From NCBI GenBank assembly GCA_937925635.1, contig CALALX010000035.1, positions 1 through 31,546 on the forward strand: a stretch of 31,546 nt of DNA. The letters are read 5' to 3'. Under the pieces are notes generated by a model. That model was not told the origin of the DNA. It saw nothing but the letters and a program-made list of their open reading frames with translations, and did not search any database. The translations under genes and the position numbers were made by a program. Shown here piece by piece: positions 1-7,158 of the stretch (its first letter is position 1; each line of letters starts with the position of its first letter). The stretch is from an uncultured Caulobacter sp. (GTDB lineage Bacteria; Pseudomonadota; Alphaproteobacteria; Caulobacterales; Caulobacteraceae).

Positions 1-57
1 GGCGACGGCGTCAAGGAACCCCTGAACCGCCGTTCGACGATCTCGATCAACTTCTGA
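1..57 (+). CDS. OmpA-family protein, C-terminal end only (partial)
   Basis: Only the last 18 codons and a TGA lie in the window. The reading frame gives GDGVKEPLNRRSTISINF. An 'EPLNRR' stretch followed by a short hydrophobic strand at the extreme C-terminus is typical of OmpA/Pal-like peptidoglycan-binding domains of alphaproteobacterial outer-membrane proteins. A second open frame through 3-80 lacks any recognisable motif. The intrinsic terminator just downstream fits the end of this transcription unit. The rest of the protein is outside the window, so its architecture (beta-barrel OmpA or Pal-type lipoprotein) cannot be told. Confidence 0.6.
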   Translation, partial: GDGVKEPLNRRSTISINF

Positions 58-85
58 TCCTGATCGGCGAACAGACCTAAGCGAA

Positions 86-111
86 GGGCCGGTGGAAACA
101 CCGGCCCTTTT
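86..111 (+). terminator. Intrinsic terminator after the OmpA-like gene
   Basis: A perfect 9-bp GC-rich stem, GGGCCGGTG (86-94) with CACCGGCCC (99-107), closes a GAAA tetraloop and is followed by TTTT (108-111). It lies about 30 bp after the OmpA-like stop and separates that gene from the ATP synthase operon. Confidence 0.85.
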
Positions 112-138
112 GCTGTGCGGGGGCATGCCCTTCAGTGC

Positions 139-196
139 GTGTCCCCATCAGGTTCGAGCTGCAGGGGACGCGTACCGAAGAGTTACATGTCCCCGG
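139..196. repeat. Dispersed 'GTCCCC/GGGGAC' repeat, copy A
   Basis: GTGTCCCC (139-146), GGGGACGCGTACC (164-176) and ACATGTCCCCGG (185-196) alternate, so GGGGAC can pair with GTCCCC on either side. A related copy sits at 27627-27667 (GGGGACACGTAC, then ACATGTCCCCGG). The shared sequence at distant intergenic sites suggests a dispersed repeat family rather than a gene-specific regulator. The rest of the 112-324 interval shows nothing else recognisable. Confidence 0.5.
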
Positions 197-324
197 TCGC
201 GCCCGACCCTCCGCGACGGAACCCGGCCGCACCAGCGCAACCGCGCGAGGCCCTGATTCCGCCATCTGCCGCGACGTCTAAAAACACAAGACTTTTCAGC
301 GCCTTAAATCGCCCTCGCCCAACC

Positions 325-351
325 TTGACGCACCGCAGCGCGATCTATAGG
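325..351 (+). promoter_or_regulatory. Putative housekeeping promoter of the atpIBEF'F operon
   Basis: TTGACGC (325-331) matches the Caulobacter sigma-73 -35 consensus TTGaCgS fully. Twelve bases later TCTATAGG (344-351) partly matches the -10 consensus GCtANAWC. Transcription would start near 357, about 40 nt before the atpI ATG at 398. A short hairpin, CGGG-TTTA-CCCG, lies in this leader just before the start codon. Confidence 0.5.
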
Positions 352-397
352 TTCCGCCGCGATCAAACAGGGCCCTGCGGGTTTACCCGTCGGGCCG

Positions 398-772
398 ATG
401 TCGGACCCAACAGCCCCCATGCCGACGGCCCCTGACTCGCGCGAAGAGGCGCTACGCAGCCTCGACGAACGGGCGAAGGCGCTCAAGGCGCGCACGGAAC
501 CCGCCCCGTCCCCGATCACCGGGGCGACGGCGACCAGCCAGGCCTACCGCATCCTCGCGGAACTCCTCGGCGGCGTACTTCTGGGCATCGGGGCGGGCGC
601 GGTGGTGGACTGGTTGTTCCACACCAACCCCTGGGGCGTCATCAGCGGGGTCCTCCTGGGCTTCGCGCTGTCGCTGTACATGGCGCGCCGCACGGCCAAC
701 CGGCTGATGGCGCAAGCTAGGGCGGAAGAGGCCGCGCGTCAGGCGCAGCTGTCCGAAGCCGGGAAAGACTAG
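398..772 (+). CDS. atpI: ATP synthase protein I (AtpI)
   Basis: AtpI is a small inner-membrane accessory protein of F1F0 ATP synthase, thought to help c-ring assembly or Mg2+ supply. The 124-aa product has a charged N-terminal part (residues about 10-45, Arg/Glu/Ala-rich) followed by two membrane segments (about 52-70 and 78-95) around a short loop containing 'HTNPWG', the usual AtpI layout. It is the first gene of the F0 operon and ends 14 bp before atpB, the standard alphaproteobacterial arrangement. The ATG at 398 has only a weak ribosome-binding site; an in-frame ATG at 419 is an alternative. Identity rests on size, topology and position more than on a strong motif. Confidence 0.85.
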   Translation: MSDPTAPMPTAPDSREEALRSLDERAKALKARTEPAPSPITGATATSQAYRILAELLGGVLLGIGAGAVVDWLFHTNPWGVISGVLLGFALSLYMARRTANRLMAQARAEEAARQAQLSEAGKD

Positions 773-786
773 GAGCGAGAAGGCCC

Positions 787-1563
787 GTGGCCAGCCCGTT
801 GGAACAGTTCGAGATCCACAAGCTCGTGGATTTTCCCGACGTCACCCTTCCGCTCGTCGGCCATGTCGACCTGGCGTTCACCAACTCGCACCTGGCGATG
901 ACCATCGTCTTCGTCGCGATCGTCGCCTTCCTGTCGGCCGTGACCTCCAAAGCCCAGGTCGTTCCGGGTCGCCTTCAAACGATCGGCGAGGGCGTGTTCG
1001 GCATGATCGACAACCTCACGGAGTCGATGCTCGGTCACGAGGGCCGCAAGTACTTCCCGTTCGTTTTCACGATCTTCCTGCTCATTCTCGGCATGAACCT
1101 GCTGGGCATGATGCTGACCTTCACGGCCACCTCGCAGCTGGCCATCACGGTAACGTTCGCCCTGCTGACGTTCGGCCTGGTGATGATCATCGGCGTCGTC
1201 AAGAACGGCTTCGGATTCCTGAAGCTGTTCTGGCCCATGGGCGCGCCGCTGGTGATGCGCCCCGCGGTCGGCCTGATCGAGCTGATCTCCTTCTTCCTGC
1301 GCCCGCTGACCCTGTCGCTTCGTCTGTTCGGCAACATGATGGGCGGCCACGTCGCGCTGAAGGTGTTCGCCGGCTTCGTCGCCAGCGCCGCGATCGGCTC
1401 GCTTGGCCTGATCATCGGCCCGCCCGTCGGCCTGGTGTCGATGGCCATGGTCGTCGCGCTGACCGCGCTTGAGTTCCTGGTGGCCTTCCTCCAGGCCTTC
1501 GTCTTCGCCATCCTGACCTGCATCTACCTCAACGATGTGGTCAACCTGGACCACGCCCACTAA
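787..1563 (+). CDS. atpB: F0F1 ATP synthase subunit a
   Basis: Subunit a forms the proton half-channels next to the c-ring in the inner membrane. The 258-aa hydrophobic product has the family signature LRPLTLSLRLFGNMMGGH. Arg179 in 'SLRLFGNM' corresponds to the essential stator arginine (E. coli R210) that faces the c-ring carboxylate. Multiple membrane helices run from about residue 35 to 250. The start is GTG at 787, preceded by AGGAG overlapping the atpI stop (TAG at 770-772); this gives the N-terminus ASPLEQFEIHKLV, which matches related alphaproteobacterial proteins. It lies between atpI and atpE. Identity is certain; the start is well supported. Confidence 0.98.
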   Translation: MASPLEQFEIHKLVDFPDVTLPLVGHVDLAFTNSHLAMTIVFVAIVAFLSAVTSKAQVVPGRLQTIGEGVFGMIDNLTESMLGHEGRKYFPFVFTIFLLILGMNLLGMMLTFTATSQLAITVTFALLTFGLVMIIGVVKNGFGFLKLFWPMGAPLVMRPAVGLIELISFFLRPLTLSLRLFGNMMGGHVALKVFAGFVASAAIGSLGLIIGPPVGLVSMAMVVALTALEFLVAFLQAFVFAILTCIYLNDVVNLDHAH

Positions 1564-1621
1564 AACGCGGGCCAATCCGGACATTCCAACCCAACTTCTG
1601 ACCAACTAGGACAAGACAATC

Positions 1622-1852
1622 ATGGACGCTGCAGCCGCCAAGTACATCGGTGCGGGCCTCGCCACCCTGGGCATGATCGGCGCCGGCATCGGCGTGGGCA
1701 CCATCTTCGGCAACTTCCTGTCGGGCGCCCTGCGCAACCCGTCGGCCGCCGCCTCGCAGATCGGCAACCTGTTCGTCGGCGCGGCTCTGGCCGAAGCCCT
1801 CGGCATCCTGGCTTTCGTGCTGGGCTTCCTGATCTTCTCGGCCCAGGTCTAA
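1622..1852 (+). CDS. atpE: F0F1 ATP synthase subunit c
   Basis: Subunit c is the rotor-ring proteolipid that carries protons. The 76-aa product is a helical hairpin. Helix 1 holds the glycine repeat GAGIGVG (residues 20-26), the polar loop holds the conserved RNP (38-40), and helix 2 holds the ion-binding carboxylate Glu58 in 'AALAEALGIL'. Glutamate at this site is normal for alphaproteobacteria, where E. coli has Asp61. The absence of the Na+-binding Gln/Ser-Thr pattern argues for proton coupling. It is flanked by atpB and the b' gene in the conserved order. Confidence 0.98.
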   Translation: MDAAAAKYIGAGLATLGMIGAGIGVGTIFGNFLSGALRNPSAAASQIGNLFVGAALAEALGILAFVLGFLIFSAQV

Positions 1853-1914
1853 GGACCGGATGCGCGGCGTCGCCCTGCCGGGCGTCGCCGAACCTTCCAC
1901 GGAACGATTAGGTT

Positions 1915-2481
1915 ATGGCTGATCCACACGAGACGCCGGCCGCTCACGGCGCGGACGCGACGCATGCCACGACCTCGGCCGAGCACGGCTCGGGCGGGGG
2001 CGGCGTGCCGCAATTCCAGTTCGAGCATTGGGGTGGGCAGATCGCCTACCTGCTGGTGCTGTTCGTCATCACCTATGTGCTGATCTCGCGCGTTTTCGCG
2101 CCGCGTCTGCGTAAGGTGATCGACGACCGCGCGGCGACGATCACCGGCGCACTGGACACGGCGAAGCAGGTTCAGGCGGAAGCCGAGGACCAGGCGCGCG
2201 CCGCCGCTTCGGAAGTCGGTGAAGCCCGGGCCCAGGCCCAGCGCGTCGCCGCCGAAGCGCGGGCCAAGGCCTCCGCCGAAGCCGCCGAGAAGTCGGCCGC
2301 TGCGGACGCCGAGACGGGGGCCAAGATCGCCGAAGCCGAGGCTCGCATCGCGGCCATGCGTGAAAGCGCCATGGCCAACGTGGGCGCCATCGCCGAGGAC
2401 GCCGCCAAGGCCATTGTCGAGAAGCTGACCGGTAAGACGGCCACGGCCGCCGAGCTGAAGGCCGCCGGAGGGATCGCCTGA
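1915..2481 (+). CDS. atpF': F0F1 ATP synthase subunit b' (second b-type stator subunit)
   Basis: The b' subunit pairs with b to form the heterodimeric peripheral stalk of alphaproteobacterial, cyanobacterial and plastid ATP synthases. The 188-aa product starts with a 35-residue His/Gly/Ala-rich extension, has one membrane helix (about 42-62), then a long Ala/Glu/Lys heptad-rich coiled coil (about 65-165). The start ATG at 1915 follows atpE by about 60 bp. Its stop overlaps the next ATG (TGATG at 2479-2483), which implies translational coupling with b, as expected for subunits needed 1:1. It is sometimes labelled atpG or atpF2 in databases. Confidence 0.93.
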   Translation: MADPHETPAAHGADATHATTSAEHGSGGGGVPQFQFEHWGGQIAYLLVLFVITYVLISRVFAPRLRKVIDDRAATITGALDTAKQVQAEAEDQARAAASEVGEARAQAQRVAAEARAKASAEAAEKSAAADAETGAKIAEAEARIAAMRESAMANVGAIAEDAAKAIVEKLTGKTATAAELKAAGGIA

Positions 2482-2993
2482 TGCCCGCTTTCCTCGAAAG
2501 CCACTTCTGGGACCTGTCGAACCCCGAATTCTGGGCCGGCGTCGGGCTGATCCTGTTCCTGGGCGTCGTCTGGTGGAAGGCCCGTGGTCTGATCGCCGGG
2601 ATGATCGACGCCAAGGCGGTCGAGATCCAGCGCAACCTCGACGAGGCCGCCAAGCTGCGGGCCGAGGCCGAGGCCCTACTGGCCGACCTTCGCGCCCAGC
2701 GTGAAGACGCCGAGCGTCAGGCGGCCGAGATGCTGAAGGCCGCCGAGGCCGACGCCGCTCGCCTGGCCGTCGAGGCCAAGGCCAAGCTGGAAGAACAGAT
2801 CGCCCGCCGGGCCGCCCTGGCCGAACGGAAGATCGCTTCGGCTGAAGCCCAGGCCGCTGCCGAGGTGAAAGCCGCCGCCGCCGACCTGGCCGCCCAGGCC
2901 GCCGAGCAGATCCTGGCCGCCCGCGTCGCGGTCGCCAAGACCGACGCCTCGGTCGACGAGGCGATCAAGGGCCTGGCCGCGCGACTGCAGTAG
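2481..2993 (+). CDS. atpF: F0F1 ATP synthase subunit b
   Basis: Subunit b anchors the peripheral stalk. The 170-aa product has a short periplasmic N-terminus ending in 'FWAGVGLILFLGVVWWKA', a single membrane helix at about residues 16-32. A cytoplasmic Ala/Glu/Arg-rich coiled coil (about 40-160) follows. The pattern 'E-FW--V---LF' at the helix start is characteristic of b subunits and distinguishes it from the preceding b'. It is the last gene of the operon; a strong terminator follows the stop by about 27 bp. F1 genes (atpHAGDC) are not here, consistent with their separate location in this order. Confidence 0.95.
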   Translation: MPAFLESHFWDLSNPEFWAGVGLILFLGVVWWKARGLIAGMIDAKAVEIQRNLDEAAKLRAEAEALLADLRAQREDAERQAAEMLKAAEADAARLAVEAKAKLEEQIARRAALAERKIASAEAQAAAEVKAAAADLAAQAAEQILAARVAVAKTDASVDEAIKGLAARLQ

Positions 2994-3011
2994 CCGGCGG
3001 CCGGCTCGATA

Positions 3012-3049
3012 CGAAAAGAACCCCGCCGGGCGACCGGCGGGGTTTTTCG
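3012..3049. terminator. Intrinsic terminator after the atp operon, probably bidirectional
   Basis: CCCCGCCGG (3021-3029) pairs with CCGGCGGGG (3034-3042) around GCGA, followed by TTTTT (3043-3047) and preceded by an A-rich stretch (3013-3020). It ends the atp operon and, read on the minus strand, could also end the convergent PGPGW gene. Confidence 0.9.
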
Positions 3050-3068
3050 TTTGGCGCTTCGTGAGGGG

Positions 3069-3470
3069 CTACCGACGCGCCTTGCGGAAGCGGCGACGGA
3101 GCTTGCGGGCGAAGCGGCGCTCCTTGCTCAGGATCACCCGCTCGGTGCGCAGGATGCCCTGCCAGAAGACCGGGAAGACTTCAGGTTCGCGGCGCAGCAG
3201 CCGGCGGATCGGGAACACCGTCCGGGGGTGAGCGCGCTGGAAGCGCACGAACTGGCGCTTGGCCCAGAAACTGTTGCGCAGCAGGATCATCAGCCCGACG
3301 ACGATGACCGGCAGCCCGCCCGGCCCGGGCAGCGGCGCCACGGCGATCCCGAGCAGCACGATGGCCACGCCGAGCGCGATCAGCGCCCAGCGCGTCACGC
3401 GCGCCACGAGGGCGCGGGCGGCGTCATCTGCGGACGTGAAGGCGCGGGGCATCGTCAGGACGAGGGACAT
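3069..3470 (-). CDS. PGPGW-type small transmembrane protein
   Basis: The 133-aa product resembles the 'putative transmembrane protein PGPGW' family, whose function is unknown. Two closely spaced hydrophobic segments (about residues 27-47 and 51-65) flank the signature PLPGPGGLPVIVVGL. The family usually ends the motif in Trp; here it is Gly-Leu. The C-terminal third is strongly basic, ending RRRFRKARR, and is predicted to be cytoplasmic. I chose the ATG at 3470; a second ATG at 3452 is possible. An upstream TTG extension to 3584 has no ribosome-binding site and adds a poorly conserved-looking leader. The gene converges on the atp operon. Confidence 0.7.
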   Translation of the reverse strand: MSLVLTMPRAFTSADDAARALVARVTRWALIALGVAIVLLGIAVAPLPGPGGLPVIVVGLMILLRNSFWAKRQFVRFQRAHPRTVFPIRRLLRREPEVFPVFWQGILRTERVILSKERRFARKLRRRFRKARR

Positions 3471-3811
3471 GGTGACCAAAACACGGGGCGGAGGAGCTCG
3501 GCGTTCTGGGGGACCGCGTCGCTGCACATCGGATATGTGCAGGCTCAAGCGCGCCGTAAAGGGCGCGCGTTCCTCTGTGACCAAGACTTAATCGGACCTC
3601 GACGGGTTCTGCATGTCGCAGTGGCGGAAATGACGCAGGTTGTGACCGCCGTGTGAAGAAACGGGGTCAATACGGCGTCAGCCATGCCACCCTGACCCGC
3701 TCATCCCGGCGAATGCCGGGACCCAGGTTCAGCCTGAGCTTCAGGATCCTGACTGAGGTCCGGCGCTCGCAACTGGGTCCCGGCATTCGCCGGGATGAGC
3801 GGATTGAGATG
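3471..3811. other. Intergenic stretch with a REP-like element
   Basis: No coding potential is evident between the PGPGW gene and the stop of gcvPB at 3812. The right half is occupied by the long inverted repeat at 3697-3802. The left half (3471-3690) must hold the PGPGW promoter, but no clear -35/-10 pair stands out. Confidence 0.6.
3697..3802. repeat. REP-like inverted repeat, copy 1 (perfect 30-bp arms)
   Basis: The 30-base arm at 3697-3726 is the exact reverse complement of the arm at 3773-3802. Each arm contains its own small hairpin, CCCGGCGAATGCCGGG. The 46-bp spacer holds a short palindrome, TCAGGATCCTGA. Related paired arms occur at 6711-6780 and 24736-24806, so this is a dispersed REPIN-like family. 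It lies just downstream of gcvPB and may also act as an mRNA 3'-end structure. Confidence 0.85.
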
Positions 3812-5362
3812 CTATTCCGCCCGCCAGCGCAGCTTCGGCTTCCGGGCCGCCAGGGTCTCGTCGAGGCGGCGCAGCGGGGCATGGAACGGCGCGCCCTTGA
3901 AGCGGTCGACCTCGCCAGCCTTCGCCGCCTGCGCCAGCAGCCGCAGCGCATGGACGAAGCGGTCCAGCTCTTGTTTGCTCTCGGTCTCGGTCGGCTCGAT
4001 CAGCATGGCCCCGTGGACGACCAGCGGAAAGTACATGGTCATCGGGTGGAAGCCCTCGTCGATCATCGCCTTGGCGAAGTCGAGGGTGGTCACGCCGGTG
4101 CCTTCCAGCCAGGCGTCATCGAACAGGGCCTCGTGCATGCAGGGGCCGTCCGGGAAAGCCGGGCTCATCAGGTCGCCGAGGCTGGCCTTGATGTAGTTCG
4201 CGTTCAGGACCGCATCCTCGGCCACCTGGCGCAGGCCGTCGGCGCCGTGGCTGCGCATGTAGGCGTAGGCGCGGACGAACATGCCCATCTGGCCATGGAA
4301 GGCGCTCATTCGGCCGAAGGCGGCGGCAGCTTCGCCGACCTGTTCCTCGACGAGGGCGAAGCCGTCGCCGTGGCTGACGACCCAGGGCGCCGGGGCGAAG
4401 GCCGCCAGCGCCTCACTCAGCACCACCGGCCCCGCGCCCGGTCCGCCGCCGCCGTGAGGGGTGGAGAAGGTCTTGTGCAGATTGATGTGCATGGCGTCGA
4501 CGCCGAGATCCCCGGGCCGCACCCGGCCGACGATGGCGTTGAAGTTGGCGCCGTCACAGTAGAAGTAGGCGCCGGCCGCGTGGGTCAGGCGCGCGATCTC
4601 GACAATGTCGCGCTCGAACAGGCCGCAGGTGTTGGGATTGGTGACCATGATGGCCGCCACGTCCGGGCCGAGCTTCGACGCCAGGTCGGCCAGGTCCACG
4701 CGGCCGTCCTCGGTCTGGGCGATCTCGACGACGCTATAGCCGACGAAGGCGGCCGTGGCCGGGTTGGTGCCGTGGGCGCTGGTCGGGCACAGCACCGTCT
4801 TGCGATGGCCCTGGCCATTGGCCTCGTGGGCGGCCTTGATGGCCAGCAGGCCGCAAAGCTCGCCGTGCGCACCCGCCTTGGGCGTCATGGCCACGGCCGG
4901 CATGCCGGTCAGGGTCTTCAGCCAGTGGGCCAGCCGGTCCATGAGCTCAAGCGCGCCCTGCACGGTCGAGACCGGCTGCAGCGGGTGGATGTCCGAGAAG
5001 CCCGGCAGGCGGGCCATCTTCTCGTTGAGGCGCGGGTTGTGCTTCATCGTGCACGAACCGAGCGGATAGAGGGCCAGATCGATGGCGTGGTTCTTCTGGG
5101 AGAGACGCACGTAGTGGCGCACGGCCTCCGGCTCGGAAAGACCCGGCAGGCCGATCGGATCGGTGCGAAGAAGGCCGTCCAGGTCGTCGGCCGGGCGGTC
5201 GGCGGACGGCAGGTCGACGCCGGTCTTGTCCCAGCCGCCCAGTTCGAAGATCAGCGCCTCGTCCTGCAGCAGCCCGCGGGCCCCGGTCAGGGTCGGGTGG
5301 ACGAAGTCGTTCGTCTGGGCCGGCGCGGTGGGACGGCCCACGGTGTTCATCGTCGTACTCAC
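3812..5362 (-). CDS. gcvPB: Glycine dehydrogenase (decarboxylating) subunit 2
   Basis: This is the beta half of the split P-protein, which decarboxylates glycine with PLP and passes the aminomethyl group to the lipoyl arm of GcvH. The 516-aa product has the C-terminal-type P-protein signature HINLHKTFSTPHGGGGPG with the Schiff-base Lys297, and YCDGAN at 269-273 for PLP contact. 'YPLGSCTMKHNP' (99-110) is the typical GcvPB motif. Translation starts with GTG at 5362, overlapping the gcvPA stop by four bases (GTGA), so the two subunits are translationally coupled. It is last in the riboswitch-led gcvT-H-PA-PB operon. Identity is certain. Confidence 0.97.
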   Translation of the reverse strand: MSTTMNTVGRPTAPAQTNDFVHPTLTGARGLLQDEALIFELGGWDKTGVDLPSADRPADDLDGLLRTDPIGLPGLSEPEAVRHYVRLSQKNHAIDLALYPLGSCTMKHNPRLNEKMARLPGFSDIHPLQPVSTVQGALELMDRLAHWLKTLTGMPAVAMTPKAGAHGELCGLLAIKAAHEANGQGHRKTVLCPTSAHGTNPATAAFVGYSVVEIAQTEDGRVDLADLASKLGPDVAAIMVTNPNTCGLFERDIVEIARLTHAAGAYFYCDGANFNAIVGRVRPGDLGVDAMHINLHKTFSTPHGGGGPGAGPVVLSEALAAFAPAPWVVSHGDGFALVEEQVGEAAAAFGRMSAFHGQMGMFVRAYAYMRSHGADGLRQVAEDAVLNANYIKASLGDLMSPAFPDGPCMHEALFDDAWLEGTGVTTLDFAKAMIDEGFHPMTMYFPLVVHGAMLIEPTETESKQELDRFVHALRLLAQAAKAGEVDRFKGAPFHAPLRRLDETLAARKPKLRWRAE

Positions 5363-6702
5363 GCCATCACCTCCGTCAGGGCGGCCTGGAAGGCGGCGAT
5401 GTCCTCGCCGGTCACGGTTTCGGTCGCGGCGACCAGCAGGACGTCGTCCAGCCCGGCGGCGGGCGCCAGGCGGCTGTAGGGAACGCCGCCCAGCACGCCA
5501 CGGTCGGCCAGGGACTGGACCACCTGCGCGGCGGGCTTGGCCAGCTTCACAGCGAACTCGTTGAAGAAGCGGGGCGTGAGCACCTCAACGCCCTTCACGC
5601 CCTCCAGCGCCGCCTTCAGCTCGCGGGCGCGCTGGTGGTTCAGGGCGGCGACCTGGCGCAGGCCGGTCTCGCCCAGGAGGCTCATGTGGATCGAGAAGGC
5701 CAGGGCGCAGAGGCCGCTGTTGGTGCAGATGTTCGAGGTCGCCTTGTCGCGGCGGATGTGCTGCTCGCGGGTCGACAGGGTCAGCACGAAGCCGCGCCGG
5801 CCGTCGGCGTCCACGGTTTCACCGCAGAGTCGGCCCGGGGCCTGGCGCACCAGCTTCTCACGGCACGCGAAGAGGCCGACGTAGGGCCCGCCGAAGTTCA
5901 GGGCGTTGCCGATCGACTGGCCCTCGGCCACGGCGATGTCGGCGCCCATCTCGCCGGGCGACTTGAGCAGGCCGAAGCTCATCGCCTCGGTCGTGACCAC
6001 GATCAGCAGGGCGCCGGCGGCGTGGGCGGCCTCGGCGATCTTCGTGACGTCGGTGGCGGTGCCGAACACGTTCGGCGTCTGCACGACGACGCAGGCGACA
6101 CCCGCGTCGATGGCCTCGATGACCGCGTCCTCGGCGTCGACGGCGGCGGGCAGGGCGGTCACGTCCATGCCCTCGGCGTGGGCCAGGGTCTCGGTCGTCG
6201 CGACATAGTGCGGGTGGACACCGCCGGACATCACCGCGCGGTTCCGCTTCGTGACGCGCTTGGCCATCATCACCGCCTCCGCGGTGGCCGTGGAGCCGTC
6301 GTAGAGCGAGGCGTTGGCGACCTCCATCCCGGTCAGGGCGGCGACCTGGGTCTGGAACTCGAACAGCACCTGCAGCGTGCCCTGGGCGATCTCGGGCTGG
6401 TAGGGCGTGTAGCTGGTCAGGAACTCCGACCGCTGGATGATGTGGTCCACCGTGGCCGGGACGTGGTGCCTGTAGGCGCCCGCGCCGACGAAGAAGGGGA
6501 CCGAGCCGGCGGCGACGTTGCGGGCCGACAGGGCGGCGAGCTCGCGCTCGACCTCCAGCTCGCCGGCGACGCGCGGCAGGTCGACGAAGCCGGTGCGCCG
6601 GGCGCTGGCGGGCACGTCCACGAACAGGTCGTCGACGGACGAGACGCCGATGGCGGAGAGCATCTCCGCGCGGTCGTCGGGGGTGAGGGGGAGGTAGCGC
6701 AT
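5359..6702 (-). CDS. gcvPA: Glycine dehydrogenase (decarboxylating) subunit 1
   Basis: This is the alpha half of the split P-protein. The 447-aa product begins MRYLPLTPDDRAEML and contains family landmarks: 'GAGAYRHHVPATVDHI' (non-catalytic PLP-fold entry), 'SFTPYQPE'-like 'SYTPYQPEIAQGTLQ', and 'NASLYDGSTATAEA'. It carries no catalytic lysine motif, as expected for subunit 1. The start is the ATG at 6702. A longer frame to 6738 begins with TTG inside the neighbouring inverted repeat and is rejected. It is separated from gcvH by about 80 bp filled by a REP-like element and overlaps gcvPB by 4 bp. Confidence 0.96.
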   Translation of the reverse strand: MRYLPLTPDDRAEMLSAIGVSSVDDLFVDVPASARRTGFVDLPRVAGELEVERELAALSARNVAAGSVPFFVGAGAYRHHVPATVDHIIQRSEFLTSYTPYQPEIAQGTLQVLFEFQTQVAALTGMEVANASLYDGSTATAEAVMMAKRVTKRNRAVMSGGVHPHYVATTETLAHAEGMDVTALPAAVDAEDAVIEAIDAGVACVVVQTPNVFGTATDVTKIAEAAHAAGALLIVVTTEAMSFGLLKSPGEMGADIAVAEGQSIGNALNFGGPYVGLFACREKLVRQAPGRLCGETVDADGRRGFVLTLSTREQHIRRDKATSNICTNSGLCALAFSIHMSLLGETGLRQVAALNHQRARELKAALEGVKGVEVLTPRFFNEFAVKLAKPAAQVVQSLADRGVLGGVPYSRLAPAAGLDDVLLVAATETVTGEDIAAFQAALTEVMA

Positions 6703-6710
6703 ATCTTCAC

Positions 6711-6780
6711 CGCTTTCCCGGCGAAGGCCGGGATCCAATCCGAGATCGCCGCATGGACCCCGGCCTTCGCCGGGGAAGCG
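6711..6780. repeat. REP-like inverted repeat, copy 2, inside the gcv operon
   Basis: The arms CGCTTTCCCGGCGAAGGCCG... (6711-6737) and its near-complement (6754-6780) face each other across a 16-bp spacer. Each holds a hairpin of CCGGCGAAGGCCGG type. It fills almost the entire gcvH-gcvPA gap, so it must be transcribed with the operon and could tune relative expression or processing of the two halves. Confidence 0.85.
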
Positions 6781-6783
6781 GGG

Positions 6784-7149
6784 CTACAGGGCGCCGAGGT
6801 AGGCTTCGTACGCGGCGCGATCCATCAGGGCTTCGACCTGCGAGGGATCGCTGACCTTGATCTTCGCGAACCAGCCGCCGGCTTCCGGGGCGGCGTTGAC
6901 GGTCTCGGGCGCGTCGCCGAGGTCGCCGTTGGCTTCGACGACCTCGCCCGACACCGGGGCATAGACGTCGGAGGCGGCCTTGACGCTCTCGACGACGGCG
7001 AGGCCGTCACCCTGGCTGACCGTCTTGCCGATGTCAGGGACTTCGACGAACACCACATCGCCCAGCTGTTCGGCGGCGTAGGCGGTGATGCCGACGGTCG
7101 CGACGTCGCCGTCGAGCTCGACCCACTCATGATCCTTGGTGAAACGCAT
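6784..7149 (-). CDS. gcvH: Glycine cleavage system H protein
   Basis: GcvH carries the lipoyl swinging arm that shuttles the aminomethyl intermediate between the P and T proteins and is reoxidised by the L protein. The 121-aa product starts MRFTKDHEWVEL, a classic GcvH beginning. The lipoylation site is Lys57 in 'VVESVKAASDVYAPVSG', and 'GWFAKIKVSDPSQ' near the C-terminus is also typical. The length matches the family. The TAG stop of gcvT is part of a TAGGAG ribosome-binding site placed correctly for the ATG at 7149, so gcvT and gcvH are 9 bp apart and likely coupled. Confidence 0.97.
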   Translation of the reverse strand: MRFTKDHEWVELDGDVATVGITAYAAEQLGDVVFVEVPDIGKTVSQGDGLAVVESVKAASDVYAPVSGEVVEANGDLGDAPETVNAAPEAGGWFAKIKVSDPSQVEALMDRAAYEAYLGAL

Positions 7150-7158
7150 GGCTGGCTC

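Noticed and set aside
3653..5479. A 608-codon open frame opposite gcvPB
   Set aside because: Antisense shadow of gcvPB and starts in the REP-like repeat; no ribosome-binding site or motif.
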